This document shows, piece by piece, positions 10,271 through 19,361 of a DNA stretch of 64,000 bases. Each line of letters starts with the position of its first letter. Within the stretch, counting starts at the first letter, position 1. The DNA is from Microbulbifer litoralis. Its GTDB lineage: Bacteria; Pseudomonadota; Gammaproteobacteria; Pseudomonadales; Cellvibrionaceae. The stretch covers positions 186,001-250,000 of the forward strand of contig NZ_JALKCV010000005.1 of the NCBI RefSeq assembly GCF_023634065.1, given 5' to 3'. The notes under the pieces are model-generated. The model was not told where the DNA came from. It saw only the letters and a list, made by a program, of their open reading frames with translations, and made no database searches. Position numbers and translations under genes: made by a program.

Positions 10271-13198
10271 TTACAGGGAATAGTTAATCCCGAGATAGAA
10301 GCTGCGGCCCAGGGTATTGTAGATACCCGAACCACTAGTAGTACCGGAAAGACCTACCGGCGGCTCCACATCATCGATGTTATTGATGCCACCGTAGACT
10401 TCAAGCTCCGCGAAATTGTAACGCCCCTGCAGGTCGTGGTAACGGATACTCGGAGTCTTGTAGGGGGCCTGTAGATCGATACGCTCATCATTTTCAATCA
10501 ACAACATATCGTCAATATAACGGCTACGCCAGTTGATCTGCAGATCACCTCGGTGATACGTCAGGTTTGTAGTGTAGCTGCGAACCGGATCGCCCAACTC
10601 TCCGCGGATCTCATCCGGATCATCCGGGTTATCCTGGAACGGATAGTCATTGCGTTCCAGCAGCTGTGTACCAACCAAACTGAAATCCAGCGACCCCCAG
10701 TTTGATTCAGAAGGCATGATATCCGCCAGATCGAAGCTGTAATCCACTTGGTAGTCAATGCCGCGAGCGGTGAGGCTGGCGATATTGAACAGGGTGGAAG
10801 TCAGAGATGTCACTTCACCCGTGGAGTCCCGCGGCACCAGCGGACAATAAACATTGTCAATACTGGCACTGTCAACACAGCGCTCCAAAATCTCCTGGGC
10901 CGGTACGCCAGAAATAGAATCGGTGATATCCATATCCCAATAGTCAATGCTGATCGACAGACCCGGGGCAAAGCGGGGTGTGATAGCGAGACCATAGGTG
11001 ATAGTTTCCGCAGTTTCCTCTTTCAGCTCTGGGTTGCCGCCACTGAGGCCACCGATATAAGAAGCGTCGTTAACCGAGTTGAAACCCTCCGGTACCCCAA
11101 GTTCGGCGCAGCGTGCTGCTCGCTGAGCGGGATCGGGAGCATCGTCAATCTTGTCGTAACTGCAGGGGTCTTCCCAATCGAAGAAATTTTCACCCAGAGG
11201 AGCGTAAAGTTCATCGATATTAGGGGCACGCACTGCCTCGGAACTAGTTGCACGAACGCGAACATCCTCGGTGACAGCCCAGTCGAGAGACGCTCCCCAA
11301 GTGGTGGTGTTACCCACAGAACTGTAATCGGAGATACGCGCCGAGCCACCGAGGATCAAGCTCTCCACCGCTGGAATCCCATCAACCAGAGGCGCTGAAA
11401 ATTCGGCGTAGGCTTCGCTCACATCGTATTCGCCGGATGTCGGGGCGAGCGCATTCATGAAAGTCTCACCATCCTTGATAACCTGATCGTAGTCGACTTC
11501 GGAAGTCTCCTCACGGTACTCAATACCAAAGGCGGTAGCCAGGGCACCTGACGGCAGCTCAAACAGGTCGCCGGTAACGTTGGCAGCAAACACTGTCTGA
11601 GTCATTTTCTCCGTGGAGCCAGTGTCCTGCAGCATGAAATAATCAATGGCTTCCTGACTGTTGAGACCAAAACCAAACAGGTTGATAGGTTGACAGCCAT
11701 TGGCGCGGGCACTTTCGCTGCGACAGACAATTTCACCACTTTCCGGATCCACTACCGCATCGATGGCCTGGAAGAATCGGGCATTATGACGATTATTGGT
11801 GTAGTCCACCTCTGCGTCGTACTGACCGTAGACAGCAGAGACCTCATAGGTCCAATTTGTGTCCAGGTCGCCTTCCACACCCAGTACATAACGTTGCACT
11901 TCGCGTTCGGCATCATCGCCACGCATACCCAGATCCGAATGGAAGCGGTGATACCAGAAACTGTCCATTTCAGCTGCATCCAGCTCCTGCTTCAATTCAG
12001 ATGGCAAGAAAGCATTGTCCGCGGACAACACCAGATCTCCAAAGTAGTCGAAGGAAGGTTGACCATAACTCTGCGCATGATTTCGACTGTATTTTGCTTC
12101 GGCGAACAGTCGAGTACTATCAGTCAGGTCGTAATGAGCCTTTGTAAAGAAGTTTTGTGACTCCAGCTCCGGATACAACTGGGTAGAGCGGATAAAATTC
12201 AGACCATCGCCACCCACGGATGTGGTTTCTCCGGGGGGGTATTCACCGGGATTGAAGGCTACCAGCTGACCATCGTCAGTAAACGTGTAGGGTCCCCCGG
12301 CGAGACTTCCCAGGCCGGCAAAATCCTCTTCTGAGTATCCATAAATAGTGGATAGCGGATGCGGCCCCCAAATAACCCCGTTTTCACTCAACAGATTGTT
12401 AGTGGTGTTGAATACCAGAACTTCATCGGGAATACCGTTGTCCCCGGCTCCTTCAGGATTATTCTGATAGCCGGGCTGGCTAGCCACCCACGGCCGGTCC
12501 TTCCCGAATACTTGCGCAGTCTCGGAATGTTGAAAACTTACCGCAACGTTGCCGCGCCCCTCGGAAAAATTACTACCCCAGGTCACACTGAACTCGCTCG
12601 CCTCGCCACCATCGAGTTCGGGCTGCATATGATGCAGGTTGACTTTGACACCCTCAAAGTCGTCACGAGTTACGAAATTGATGACACCGGTAACAGCATC
12701 GGCACCGTAAATGGCTGATTGGCCACCAGTTACCGTGTCCACACGCAACAGTAGATCTTCCGGGATAGTATTTATATCTACTGCAGAAGTGCCCACAGAT
12801 GAACCGACATGGCGACGCCCATCCTGAAGCACCAGAGTGCGGTCAGTCCCCATTCCGCGCAGATCCAACAGATTCAGACCAGTTGTACCGATAAATCGAC
12901 CTGCATTACTATTGGAAAAAGTGGAACGCAGCGCGGGCAACTGGTTCAGATAGTCCCCCAAGCTGATGCTTCCACTCATCTCGATATCTTCGATACTCAC
13001 AGAAGTAATCGGACTAGCAGTTTCCAGGTTTGTACGTTTGATACGCGACCCGGTAACGACAACCTCCTCAACAAGTTGATCGTCTTTCATTACAGGTTGA
13101 CTAGTTTTGCCATTTTCCTGCGCAAAAGAGACTGAAGCACCAGCTGTGGCTAAGATAATTGTCGCGCTCAGGAAATTCCTTTTGAAATCAGGCTTCAT
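10271..13198 (-). CDS. TonB-dependent outer-membrane receptor
   Basis: Outer-membrane, TonB-energised importer of 975 residues. It has a signal peptide (cleavage after SVSFA), a short TonB-box-like stretch EEVVVTGSRIKRTN, a plug domain with QLPALRSTFSN, RGMGTDRTLVLQDGRR and the segment VTGGQSAIYGADAVTGVINF, and a beta-barrel ending in the aromatic YLGINYSL. The plug sequence is of the kind found in large receptor families of marine and polysaccharide-degrading proteobacteria. The ligand is unknown. The gene is noticeably lower in GC than its neighbours, suggesting more recent acquisition. It is monocistronic, with a long AT-rich leader upstream and a terminator downstream. Confidence 0.93.
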   Translation of the reverse strand: MKPDFKRNFLSATIILATAGASVSFAQENGKTSQPVMKDDQLVEEVVVTGSRIKRTNLETASPITSVSIEDIEMSGSISLGDYLNQLPALRSTFSNSNAGRFIGTTGLNLLDLRGMGTDRTLVLQDGRRHVGSSVGTSAVDINTIPEDLLLRVDTVTGGQSAIYGADAVTGVINFVTRDDFEGVKVNLHHMQPELDGGEASEFSVTWGSNFSEGRGNVAVSFQHSETAQVFGKDRPWVASQPGYQNNPEGAGDNGIPDEVLVFNTTNNLLSENGVIWGPHPLSTIYGYSEEDFAGLGSLAGGPYTFTDDGQLVAFNPGEYPPGETTSVGGDGLNFIRSTQLYPELESQNFFTKAHYDLTDSTRLFAEAKYSRNHAQSYGQPSFDYFGDLVLSADNAFLPSELKQELDAAEMDSFWYHRFHSDLGMRGDDAEREVQRYVLGVEGDLDTNWTYEVSAVYGQYDAEVDYTNNRHNARFFQAIDAVVDPESGEIVCRSESARANGCQPINLFGFGLNSQEAIDYFMLQDTGSTEKMTQTVFAANVTGDLFELPSGALATAFGIEYREETSEVDYDQVIKDGETFMNALAPTSGEYDVSEAYAEFSAPLVDGIPAVESLILGGSARISDYSSVGNTTTWGASLDWAVTEDVRVRATSSEAVRAPNIDELYAPLGENFFDWEDPCSYDKIDDAPDPAQRAARCAELGVPEGFNSVNDASYIGGLSGGNPELKEETAETITYGLAITPRFAPGLSISIDYWDMDITDSISGVPAQEILERCVDSASIDNVYCPLVPRDSTGEVTSLTSTLFNIASLTARGIDYQVDYSFDLADIMPSESNWGSLDFSLVGTQLLERNDYPFQDNPDDPDEIRGELGDPVRSYTTNLTYHRGDLQINWRSRYIDDMLLIENDERIDLQAPYKTPSIRYHDLQGRYNFAELEVYGGINNIDDVEPPVGLSGTTSGSGIYNTLGRSFYLGINYSL

Positions 13199-13542
13199 TT
13201 AACCCTCCAAGTATTTATTGTTGTTTTTAAGTTTTAACTAACAATACCCCACGTAGATGTACACTAATGCAGGGTTTCGGTATACCTCGAATTGATCATA
13301 CCGAGGATTAAACTGTCACTCGAGCATTTATAGATAACTCACAAAAAACGAAATATTTATCATTCTTATGTTGATACGTGCGACAAATGTATTACGCCTA
13401 TTACGAATCTGAAAAGATATGTTACATGTTCGAAATATTTTGAGTAAAAAAGAGTGATACTCAAACCAAAAAAGTTCATAGAATGAGCATTATGGCTAAC
13501 TTAAAGGCAATTTCGACGGGATCAATCCACTGAGTGGGTCAG
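13199..13542. other. AT-rich intergenic region (TonB receptor promoter region)
   Basis: 344 bases without a plausible gene. It is strongly AT-rich compared with the flanks and must hold the promoter of the TonB receptor, which starts at 13198. No convincing operator or repeat was identified. Confidence 0.6.
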
Positions 13543-14793
13543 CTAACCAAGTGACTGAATTTTCAGTCGTAAAAAACGCCTCTCGGGTTCCTGCTGCGCA
13601 AGAGACAATGCCTTGGCGTAAGATCCCCTGGCTTCTTCCCATCTCCCCAATTGTCGATAGAAATTGGCTTTGACTGCGAAAAATAAATGGTAGTTATCCA
13701 AACCTCCTTCCTCGGATAGCTTCTCCACCAACTCCAGTCCTATTTCCGGCCCATCCCGCATCGCCACCGCCACGGCACGGTTTAGGGCCACCACAGGAGA
13801 CGATGCCAGACGCTGCAACACATCATAAAGGGCAACGATCTCCGCCCAATCCGTTTCATCAGCACTGGGGGCCTCGGCATGGATAGCGTTGATAGCCGCC
13901 TGTAGTGCATAGGAACCAAAACGTCCGGATCGTAGTGCGGTCTCCACCAACTCGATACCTTCCGTGATCATCCGCCGATCCCATCGATTACGATCCTGAT
14001 CTTCCAGTAGAACTATGTCACCGGCACTGTCAGTACGAGCGTCGCGGCGGGATTCGTTGAGCAGCATCAGCGCCAGCAGTCCCTGTACTTCCGGATCTGG
14101 CAGCAGTTGGTTGAGCAGCCGACCCAGGCGGATCGCCTCGCGGCTCAGGTCAGCGCGCAGCAGCGACTCGCCACTGGATGCCGAGTAGCCTTCATTGAAC
14201 ACCAGGTAGATCACCTTCAGTACGCCGTCCAGACGCTCCTGCAGGTCGTTCCGCCCCGGGATCTGGTAGGGAATACCGGCACTGCGGATTTTCTTTTTTG
14301 CCCGCACGATGCGCTGGGCCAGGGTGGCGTTGCTGCTCAGGAAGGCGCTGGCGATTTCCTCCGTGGTGAGGCCGCAGACCTCCCGCAACGTCAGCGCCAC
14401 TCGCGCGTCCATCGACAGTGCCGGGTGACAGCAGGTGAAAATCAGCCGCAGATGATCGTCGCCGACGCGATCGTCGGCCCAATCGGCAGGATCGCCGGCG
14501 CCCTCGTCCAGGCCGCGCGCGATTTCATCGACGGCGGACTCGTGGCGATTGCGCCGGCGCACTACATCAATGGCCTTGAATCGGCCGGTTGAAACCAACC
14601 AGGCGCGGGGGCTTTCGGGAATCCCGTCTTCGGGCCACTGCTTCAATGCCGCGGCAAAGGCCTCGTGCAGCGCCTCCTCTGCCAGCTCAAAATCCCCCAG
14701 CAGGCGGATCAGTGTCGCCAGCACGCGGCGTGATTCGTCGCGATAGATTTCCTCAAGCCGCCACCGTACGGTTTCACGGTTCAGTTCTGCCAT
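13543..14793 (-). CDS. ECF sigma factor with C-terminal TPR-like domain (ECF42 type)
   Basis: RNA polymerase sigma factor, 416 residues from the ATG at 14793 (MAELNRETVRW); a TTG at 14823 in the same frame is less likely. Sigma region 2 is seen in LGDFELAEEALHEAFAAALK and PRAWLVSTGRFKAIDVVRRR. Region 4 is seen in LTLREVCGLTTEEIASAFL and LAQRIVRAKKKI. About 220 further residues (from DLQERLDGVLKVIYLVFNEGY) form the helical extension typical of ECF42 sigma factors. These lack a classical anti-sigma factor and sit beside DGPF (YCII-like) proteins. Exactly such a gene, plus a VOC-type protein, lies immediately upstream on the same strand. Confidence 0.92.
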   Translation of the reverse strand: MAELNRETVRWRLEEIYRDESRRVLATLIRLLGDFELAEEALHEAFAAALKQWPEDGIPESPRAWLVSTGRFKAIDVVRRRNRHESAVDEIARGLDEGAGDPADWADDRVGDDHLRLIFTCCHPALSMDARVALTLREVCGLTTEEIASAFLSSNATLAQRIVRAKKKIRSAGIPYQIPGRNDLQERLDGVLKVIYLVFNEGYSASSGESLLRADLSREAIRLGRLLNQLLPDPEVQGLLALMLLNESRRDARTDSAGDIVLLEDQDRNRWDRRMITEGIELVETALRSGRFGSYALQAAINAIHAEAPSADETDWAEIVALYDVLQRLASSPVVALNRAVAVAMRDGPEIGLELVEKLSEEGGLDNYHLFFAVKANFYRQLGRWEEARGSYAKALSLAQQEPERRFLRLKIQSLG

Positions 14794-14901
14794 TTCCCGG
14801 TCTCGCAGTCCCCAATCAGCCAATATGGCAATTCAAACACCGATTGGCGTGGGAATACAGGGAAAGACAGCGCAAAGAGGCAATCCGAATCTATTCGGCA
14901 A

Positions 14902-15306
14902 TCACTTGTCGCAATTGACCATCCACGGAATACCAAAGCGATCACTGAATACTGCGAAGCGTTGTGCCCAGAAGGTTTCCTCCATCGGCATCCGGACCGA
15001 GCCGCCTTCCGACAGCGCCTCGTACATGCGTTCGGCCTCCTCCGGCGTATCCACACCGATGGTGATGTTGATGCCCTGGGGGATATCGTAGTTCTGCGGC
15101 GCCGCGTCCGAGGCCATGATGATCTGGTCACCAACTTTGAGCTGCGCGTGCATGATCTTGTCCCTGAAACCGGGCGAAACATCGACATCTTCCGGGGCCT
15201 CTTCGAAGGTGGACATAAACACAATTTCGCCATCCAGTACTTCGGCGTAAAACTCAAAGGCTTCTTTGCAGTGGCCATCGAAGTTGAGGTAGGGGGAAAA
15301 TTTCAT
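14902..15306 (-). CDS. PhnB-like VOC-family protein
   Basis: A 134-residue cytoplasmic protein of the glyoxalase/bleomycin-resistance (VOC) superfamily, PhnB-like branch. Seen: start MKFSPYLNFDGHCKEAFEFY, the middle QLKVGDQIIMASDAAP, and the C-terminal AQRFAVFSDRFGIPWMVN, which match this branch closely. Members were once annotated as 3-demethylubiquinone methyltransferase, but the enzymatic role is generally unknown. It lies between the DGPF gene and the ECF42 sigma gene on the same strand and is likely co-transcribed with them. Confidence 0.88.
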   Translation of the reverse strand: MKFSPYLNFDGHCKEAFEFYAEVLDGEIVFMSTFEEAPEDVDVSPGFRDKIMHAQLKVGDQIIMASDAAPQNYDIPQGINITIGVDTPEEAERMYEALSEGGSVRMPMEETFWAQRFAVFSDRFGIPWMVNCDK

Positions 15307-15399
15307 TCGTCTCTCACTTTTCTGTCTTAACGTTTATCGATCGTCGCCGTCCGTGGGCCTGCCGCCGCGGCGCAGCAGGCAGTGTGCAAAGGCCACCTC

Positions 15400-15744
15400 C
15401 TAAACCTGTAGCTGGCGCACCGGCCGTACTTCAATACTGCCAATCCGGGCGGCGGGAATAGCGGCGGCAATCTCCAGCGCCTCGTCCAGGTTCTGCGCAT
15501 CCACCAGATAAAAGCCGGCAAGCTGTTCCTTGGTCTCGGCGAAAGGGCCGTCGGTGATCGACACTTGGCCGCCGCGCATGCGCACAGTCGTGGCCGTGTC
15601 CACCGACTCCAGCGCTTCCGCCGCCAGCATGCGCCCGGTCTCCGCCACAGATTCGGTGTAGGCCCGGCACTCGCTGTCCTTGGGGTTATCAGGCTGGGAG
15701 TGCCGTATCAGTTCATCGCCGTATACCAGACAAAGGTATTTCAT
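15400..15744 (-). CDS. DGPF-domain (YCII-related) protein
   Basis: 114-residue YCII/DGPF-family protein. It starts at MKYLCLVYGDE (ATG 15744) and carries the name-giving ITDGPFAETKEQLAGFYL motif, followed by DEALEIAAAIP and IEVRPV. DGPF proteins are the regular partners of ECF42 sigma factors and are thought to take part in that regulatory or stress response. Biochemical function is not established. The frame remains open for 77 codons upstream to an ATG at 15975; that extension is described separately. Confidence 0.9.
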   Translation of the reverse strand: MKYLCLVYGDELIRHSQPDNPKDSECRAYTESVAETGRMLAAEALESVDTATTVRMRGGQVSITDGPFAETKEQLAGFYLVDAQNLDEALEIAAAIPAARIGSIEVRPVRQLQV

Positions 15745-15975
15745 CGCGCGCTCTCCATTGGTTGCGTTGGCATCAATATCCACCACTTTATCCACCACTT
15801 TGTGCAGGCGGCGCAGAGTCACCGCCGCTCCGTCACACAGCAGTTCTCCGGAAAGCCACTGTATCGCCCGATTCAGGTCGCGCGCGCTAATCAGCACCAC
15901 AGATTGCAGTGCCGGCGGCAATGACGGCTGGATAGCGGTCGATGGTAGCGGATAAACCAGGCAGAGGTAGATCAT
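15745..15975 (-). pseudogene. In-frame remnant of a second DGPF gene start upstream of the DGPF gene
   Basis: The open frame upstream of the DGPF gene begins MIYLCLVY at 15975, mirroring the MKYLCLVY start of the intact gene at 15744. It then diverges and runs in frame into the intact gene, ending NATNGERA. This looks like the head of a tandem duplicate with an internal deletion. Alternatively it is a genuine N-terminally extended 191-residue protein. No DGPF motif is present in this part. Confidence 0.5.
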
Positions 15976-16141
15976 CGCGCCCCCGTTTTAGCTGTGTATC
16001 ACTGATTGGTCGGGCTGCGGGGAATGAAATCGACAGTGGCAGGGAAAAATATCAGAAACAGGTATCCGGGAAGGACAATCCCGTCACCACAGGCTATCAA
16101 CCAGAAAGACCTGATTGCCTCGTTAATCCAAATCTCGTGGA

Positions 16142-16732
16142 TTATTGGTATTTGATCTTCATCGTCTGGTATTCGAAATTCAGCACGCGAATCACCAGCC
16201 GGCGGTTTTCCCGTTTCCCGGCGGCCGTGCTGTTGTCGGCGATTGGCCGGGTGTCGCCGAACCCCTCGGCGGTGATGCGCTCGCCGTCGATACCGCGCTC
16301 GATAAGGAAGCGGCGCACCCAGTCGGCGCGCCACTGGGACAATTTCAGGTTTTTCTCCGACTCGCCGGCGTTGTCGGTATGACCCTCGATGGCAACCTTC
16401 AGGCCCGGGAAGTCGCGCATGATCACCAGCAGCGCCTCTATATCCGACAGGGTATCCATACGCGGCGCAAAACCACCCGGCTCGAATTCCACCTGCAGAA
16501 TAAAACCGGCGCCGGTGTTACTGTCGCGCGGTTTGCCGCGCAGGTAGCGCACCATTTCGTCGGCAAAGGGGGCGGCGTCGCGAGCGGCTTTCTCGCCGTC
16601 GCCGGTTACCACTTCCGCCAGTGGATCCAGGGTGTATTTCTTATGCGGGTCGTAGCAACCGCCCAGGGCCAACACACTGCATAACAGGCAGGCCGACGGT
16701 ATCGACACGGATAGAGGGCACGGCCTCAACAT
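16142..16732 (-). CDS. OmpA-family outer-membrane lipoprotein
   Basis: 196-residue lipoprotein with a C-terminal peptidoglycan-binding OmpA domain. The chosen start is the ATG at 16732 (MLRPCPLSVS), giving a lipoprotein signal ending LALGGC; a longer in-frame start at 16789 is less likely. The OmpA-like domain shows VAIEGHTDNAGESEKNLKLS, WVRRFLIERGIDGERI, EGFGDTRPIADN and the closing KRENRRLVIRVL. Such proteins tether the outer membrane to the cell wall. It is divergent from the tandem secreted-protein genes that start at 16988. Confidence 0.88.
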   Translation of the reverse strand: MLRPCPLSVSIPSACLLCSVLALGGCYDPHKKYTLDPLAEVVTGDGEKAARDAAPFADEMVRYLRGKPRDSNTGAGFILQVEFEPGGFAPRMDTLSDIEALLVIMRDFPGLKVAIEGHTDNAGESEKNLKLSQWRADWVRRFLIERGIDGERITAEGFGDTRPIADNSTAAGKRENRRLVIRVLNFEYQTMKIKYQ

Positions 16733-16987
16733 TCGCAGGCACTCCCGGATTGACCGACGTCGCCCGCATTCTAGTGTCGCGCAAGCCATCGACCAATCAA
16801 TACCGCGGAGTCAGGGCAAATATCCCAGGGGGCACTTCCAGCCCGATAGCCGCTGCGATTCCGCTTACCCCTAAGCAAATCCCCACACCCCGCGGCAAGC
16901 GTGCGCCAGCGGCATCCTGTTTCGGTGTTACCGTCCCGCTGCGACCTCGCCTTTTGTCATCCACCACCAGCCATTTCCCGACAAACA

Positions 16988-17530
16988 ATGGACCAGACCA
17001 TGAACGCGACAACCTTCCTCAAGCGCCTGCTCGCCCCGCTCGCACTGATCTTCTCCATCGCGGCAGGGGCCCCGGCACAGGCCGAGACCGTCACACTGAA
17101 CTGCAGTGTCGGCACCGAAATAGTGCACTACTCCCCGGGCATCACGAACACACCCAAGCCCACCACCATCACGGGCACCGAACAGCTGACCGCCTGTGTC
17201 GGGGTGCCACTGGGAATCTCCAACGCACAGATCAGTGTCAGCGGTTCCGGCAATATCGGCTGCGAAAGCAGTGATGCGGACATCACCCTCGATATTCTCT
17301 GGGGAGACCAGACCACCAGCACCGCCGAGGTGGTGAATGCCATCACGCAGAGACCCGCCGGGCAGATCATCCTGGTCAGCGAGGCGGAGATCGTTTCCGG
17401 CCGCTTTGTCGGGGCCACGCTGATCAGAACCGTAACGCTACTGCAGACAGACCTGGCCGGCTGCAGCACACCGGAAGGCGTCACCAGTGCCGCGGGACCG
17501 ATCACCATGACCGTGACCTCGCTGCTTTGA
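16988..17530 (+). CDS. Secreted protein, uncharacterised PGITNTP family, paralogue 1
   Basis: 180 residues, signal peptide ending GAPAQA, mature part about 150 residues and rich in Thr, Ser, Gly and Val. Family features shared with the next two genes: CSVGTEIVHYSPGITNTPKP, a Cys-containing TACVGVPLGISNA, SGSGNIGC, W.D.TTS.AEVVN, Q.P.GQI, EAEIVSGRFVGATLIRT, and GCSTPEGVTS...TMT.LL at the C terminus. Four conserved cysteines suggest disulfides in the periplasm or outside. Similar YSPG-type secreted proteins of unknown role occur in Actinobacteria, by my recollection of the pattern. Start is either this ATG or the one at 17000. No function is proposed. Confidence 0.8.
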   Translation: MDQTMNATTFLKRLLAPLALIFSIAAGAPAQAETVTLNCSVGTEIVHYSPGITNTPKPTTITGTEQLTACVGVPLGISNAQISVSGSGNIGCESSDADITLDILWGDQTTSTAEVVNAITQRPAGQIILVSEAEIVSGRFVGATLIRTVTLLQTDLAGCSTPEGVTSAAGPITMTVTSLL

Positions 17531-17556
17531 GCAGCCGACAAAAAAGGAAAGCAAAA

Positions 17557-18072
17557 ATGAAAGCAACAGCAATAGCGTTACTGGCAATCGCACTGCAGAT
17601 GATCGGTTCCGGGCACGCCTCCGCCCAGATAGCGACATTGACGTGTCCACTCGGGTCGACGATTACCCACTACACGCCCGGTATCACCAATACCCCAAAG
17701 CCGACAACCCTGGAGTCCACTTCATTACTCAGTGCTTGTGTGGGACTACCACTGGGTATTTCAAACGCGACAATCACAACCTCAGGCTCCGGCAATCTCG
17801 GCTGCGACGGCGGCACGCCGTTCGTGACTACCAATGTCGTCTGGAGCGACGGTACCACCAGCAGTGCGCAGGCAAACAATATCGTGGTTCAACGACCACT
17901 CGGACAGGTCATCGTCATTGAAGAGTCGGAAATCATATCCGGCAGGTTCATCGGCGCAACACTGGTCAGGACCCTGACACTGCTGCAGACCGATTTCGAT
18001 GGCTGTAGCAGCCCGGAAGGGGTAACCAGTGTCGGCGGCCCTACAACACTGACCATGACCAACCTGCTATAG
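17557..18072 (+). CDS. Secreted protein, uncharacterised PGITNTP family, paralogue 2
   Basis: 171 residues with signal peptide ending GHASA and the same architecture as its neighbour: LTCPLGSTITHYTPGITNTP, LSACVGLPLGISNA, SGSGNLGC, W.DGTTSSAQ.N, QRPLGQVIVI, ISGRFIGATLVRTLTLLQTD, GCSSPEGVTS and a final LTMTNLL. The ATG at 17557 has an AAGGAAAG ribosome site, and only 26 bases separate it from paralogue 1, so the two are very probably co-transcribed. Cysteine positions are conserved between the copies. Function unknown. Confidence 0.82.
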   Translation: MKATAIALLAIALQMIGSGHASAQIATLTCPLGSTITHYTPGITNTPKPTTLESTSLLSACVGLPLGISNATITTSGSGNLGCDGGTPFVTTNVVWSDGTTSSAQANNIVVQRPLGQVIVIEESEIISGRFIGATLVRTLTLLQTDFDGCSSPEGVTSVGGPTTLTMTNLL

Positions 18073-18157
18073 GGGTGGTGGGCGGCAACCACTGGAAACC
18101 CAACATCACTATCAGATTGTTACTTCCTTAGACAGTAAACACAGATGGAGAAAGAGA

Positions 18158-18685
18158 ATGCATTTACTGAAGATAGCCTCAGGAGTGGTTCTGATACCGC
18201 TGTTCTCATTGTTCCTGGGGGCCGGCAGTGCCGCAGCCCAGATAACAACGCTGACGTGTCCACTTGGAACCAACATCACTCACTACACACCAGGCATAAC
18301 AAACACGCCGAAAACCACTACATTTGTAGCCACTTCTGTATTAAGTGCCTGCACTGGGCTACCGCTCGGCATATCTAATGCCCAAATTACGACTACAGGT
18401 TTTGGTGAAATCGGCTGCAACAGCAACACTGCGACAATAAACAGCGAAATACTCTGGAGTGATGGCACTGAAAGTGCTGCGGAAGTAAACAACCAAGTAG
18501 TCCAGCGCCCTGTGGGGCAAGTCGTTGTTATTCAGGAGTTAGAAATAGTATCGGGCAGATTTTCAGGAGCAACACTGGTCAGAACTCTTACGCTGCTGCA
18601 AACCGACTTCGATGGCTGCAGCAGTCCGGAAGGCGTGACCAGTGTAGCAGGCCCAGAAACGCTGACCATGACCAATCTACTGTAA
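18158..18685 (+). CDS. Secreted protein, uncharacterised PGITNTP family, paralogue 3
   Basis: 175 residues, signal peptide ending GSAAA, then LTCPLGTNITHYTPGITNTP, LSACTGLPLGISNA, GFGEIGC, LWSDGTESAAEVNN, QRPVGQVVVI, VSGRFSGATLVRTLTLLQTD, GCSSPEGVTS and LTMTNLL. A GGAGAAAGAG stretch precedes the ATG. It is clearly more AT-rich than paralogue 1 although the proteins are close, so the copies have diverged in base composition. It ends 15 bases before the convergent HAD phosphatase gene. Function unknown. Confidence 0.82.
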   Translation: MHLLKIASGVVLIPLFSLFLGAGSAAAQITTLTCPLGTNITHYTPGITNTPKTTTFVATSVLSACTGLPLGISNAQITTTGFGEIGCNSNTATINSEILWSDGTESAAEVNNQVVQRPVGQVVVIQELEIVSGRFSGATLVRTLTLLQTDFDGCSSPEGVTSVAGPETLTMTNLL

Positions 18686-18700
18686 AGGCGATTGCTCCAG

Positions 18701-19348
18701 TTACAGAAAACCCACCACGGCCATCAGATCCCTGACCACCCGTGCGCCGGCCCTTTCCAGCTGTGGGGTCCGCACCGGGTGGTTGCTGTAGCCCACTACC
18801 GGCATCTCCGCCGCCACCGCCGCTTTGACGCCGGCAATGGAGTCCTCTACTACCAGGCAGCGCTCCGGTTCCACCCCCATGGACTGCGCCGCATGCAGGA
18901 ACAGGTCCGGGTGGGGCTTGCCGCGGGAGACATCGTCGGCGCTGAAAATACGTCCGTCGAAATACTCGTACAGACCGGTCTTGTTCAGGGTCAGGCGCAT
19001 TTTTTCATGGGAGCCGGACGAGGCCACGCAGCTGCGCAAGTTGACCTGTAACAGGTGGTCGAGCAGATCCTCGATACCGGCAATCGGCTGCAGCTCGCTG
19101 TGGAAGGCCTCGCGGATGCGCCGCTCGGTATTGCCGAAGTACTGGTCCGGCAGTGGGCCGCCGTAGCGGGTTTCGATTTCCAGCAGGCAGTCTTTGGCCG
19201 GGCGACCGCTGAACTGCTCGTCCAGTTCCTCCGCGGTGGTCTCCATACCGAGTTTGTTCATTTCCTCGGCGAGGATGCGGCAGACGATCGTCTCGCTGTC
19301 CACCAGCACGCCGTCACAATCGAAAATCACCAGTTCAGTGGCAAGCAT
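18701..19348 (-). CDS. HAD-superfamily phosphatase (YieH/beta-phosphoglucomutase-like)
   Basis: 215-residue cytosolic hydrolase. HAD motif I is FDCDGVLVDSE (nucleophile Asp10 and acid/base Asp12), followed by a helical cap with the SGRPAKDCLLEIE segment. Motif II is VASSGSHEK, motif III the lysine in RGKPHPDLFL, and motif IV VVEDSIAGVKAA. The pattern matches the 6-phosphogluconate/sugar-phosphate phosphatase group; substrate cannot be fixed from sequence. The next gene on the strand is a small membrane protein 13 bases upstream of its start, so the two may be transcribed together. Confidence 0.9.
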   Translation of the reverse strand: MLATELVIFDCDGVLVDSETIVCRILAEEMNKLGMETTAEELDEQFSGRPAKDCLLEIETRYGGPLPDQYFGNTERRIREAFHSELQPIAGIEDLLDHLLQVNLRSCVASSGSHEKMRLTLNKTGLYEYFDGRIFSADDVSRGKPHPDLFLHAAQSMGVEPERCLVVEDSIAGVKAAVAAEMPVVGYSNHPVRTPQLERAGARVVRDLMAVVGFL

Positions 19349-19361
19349 GGGGAGTCACTAC

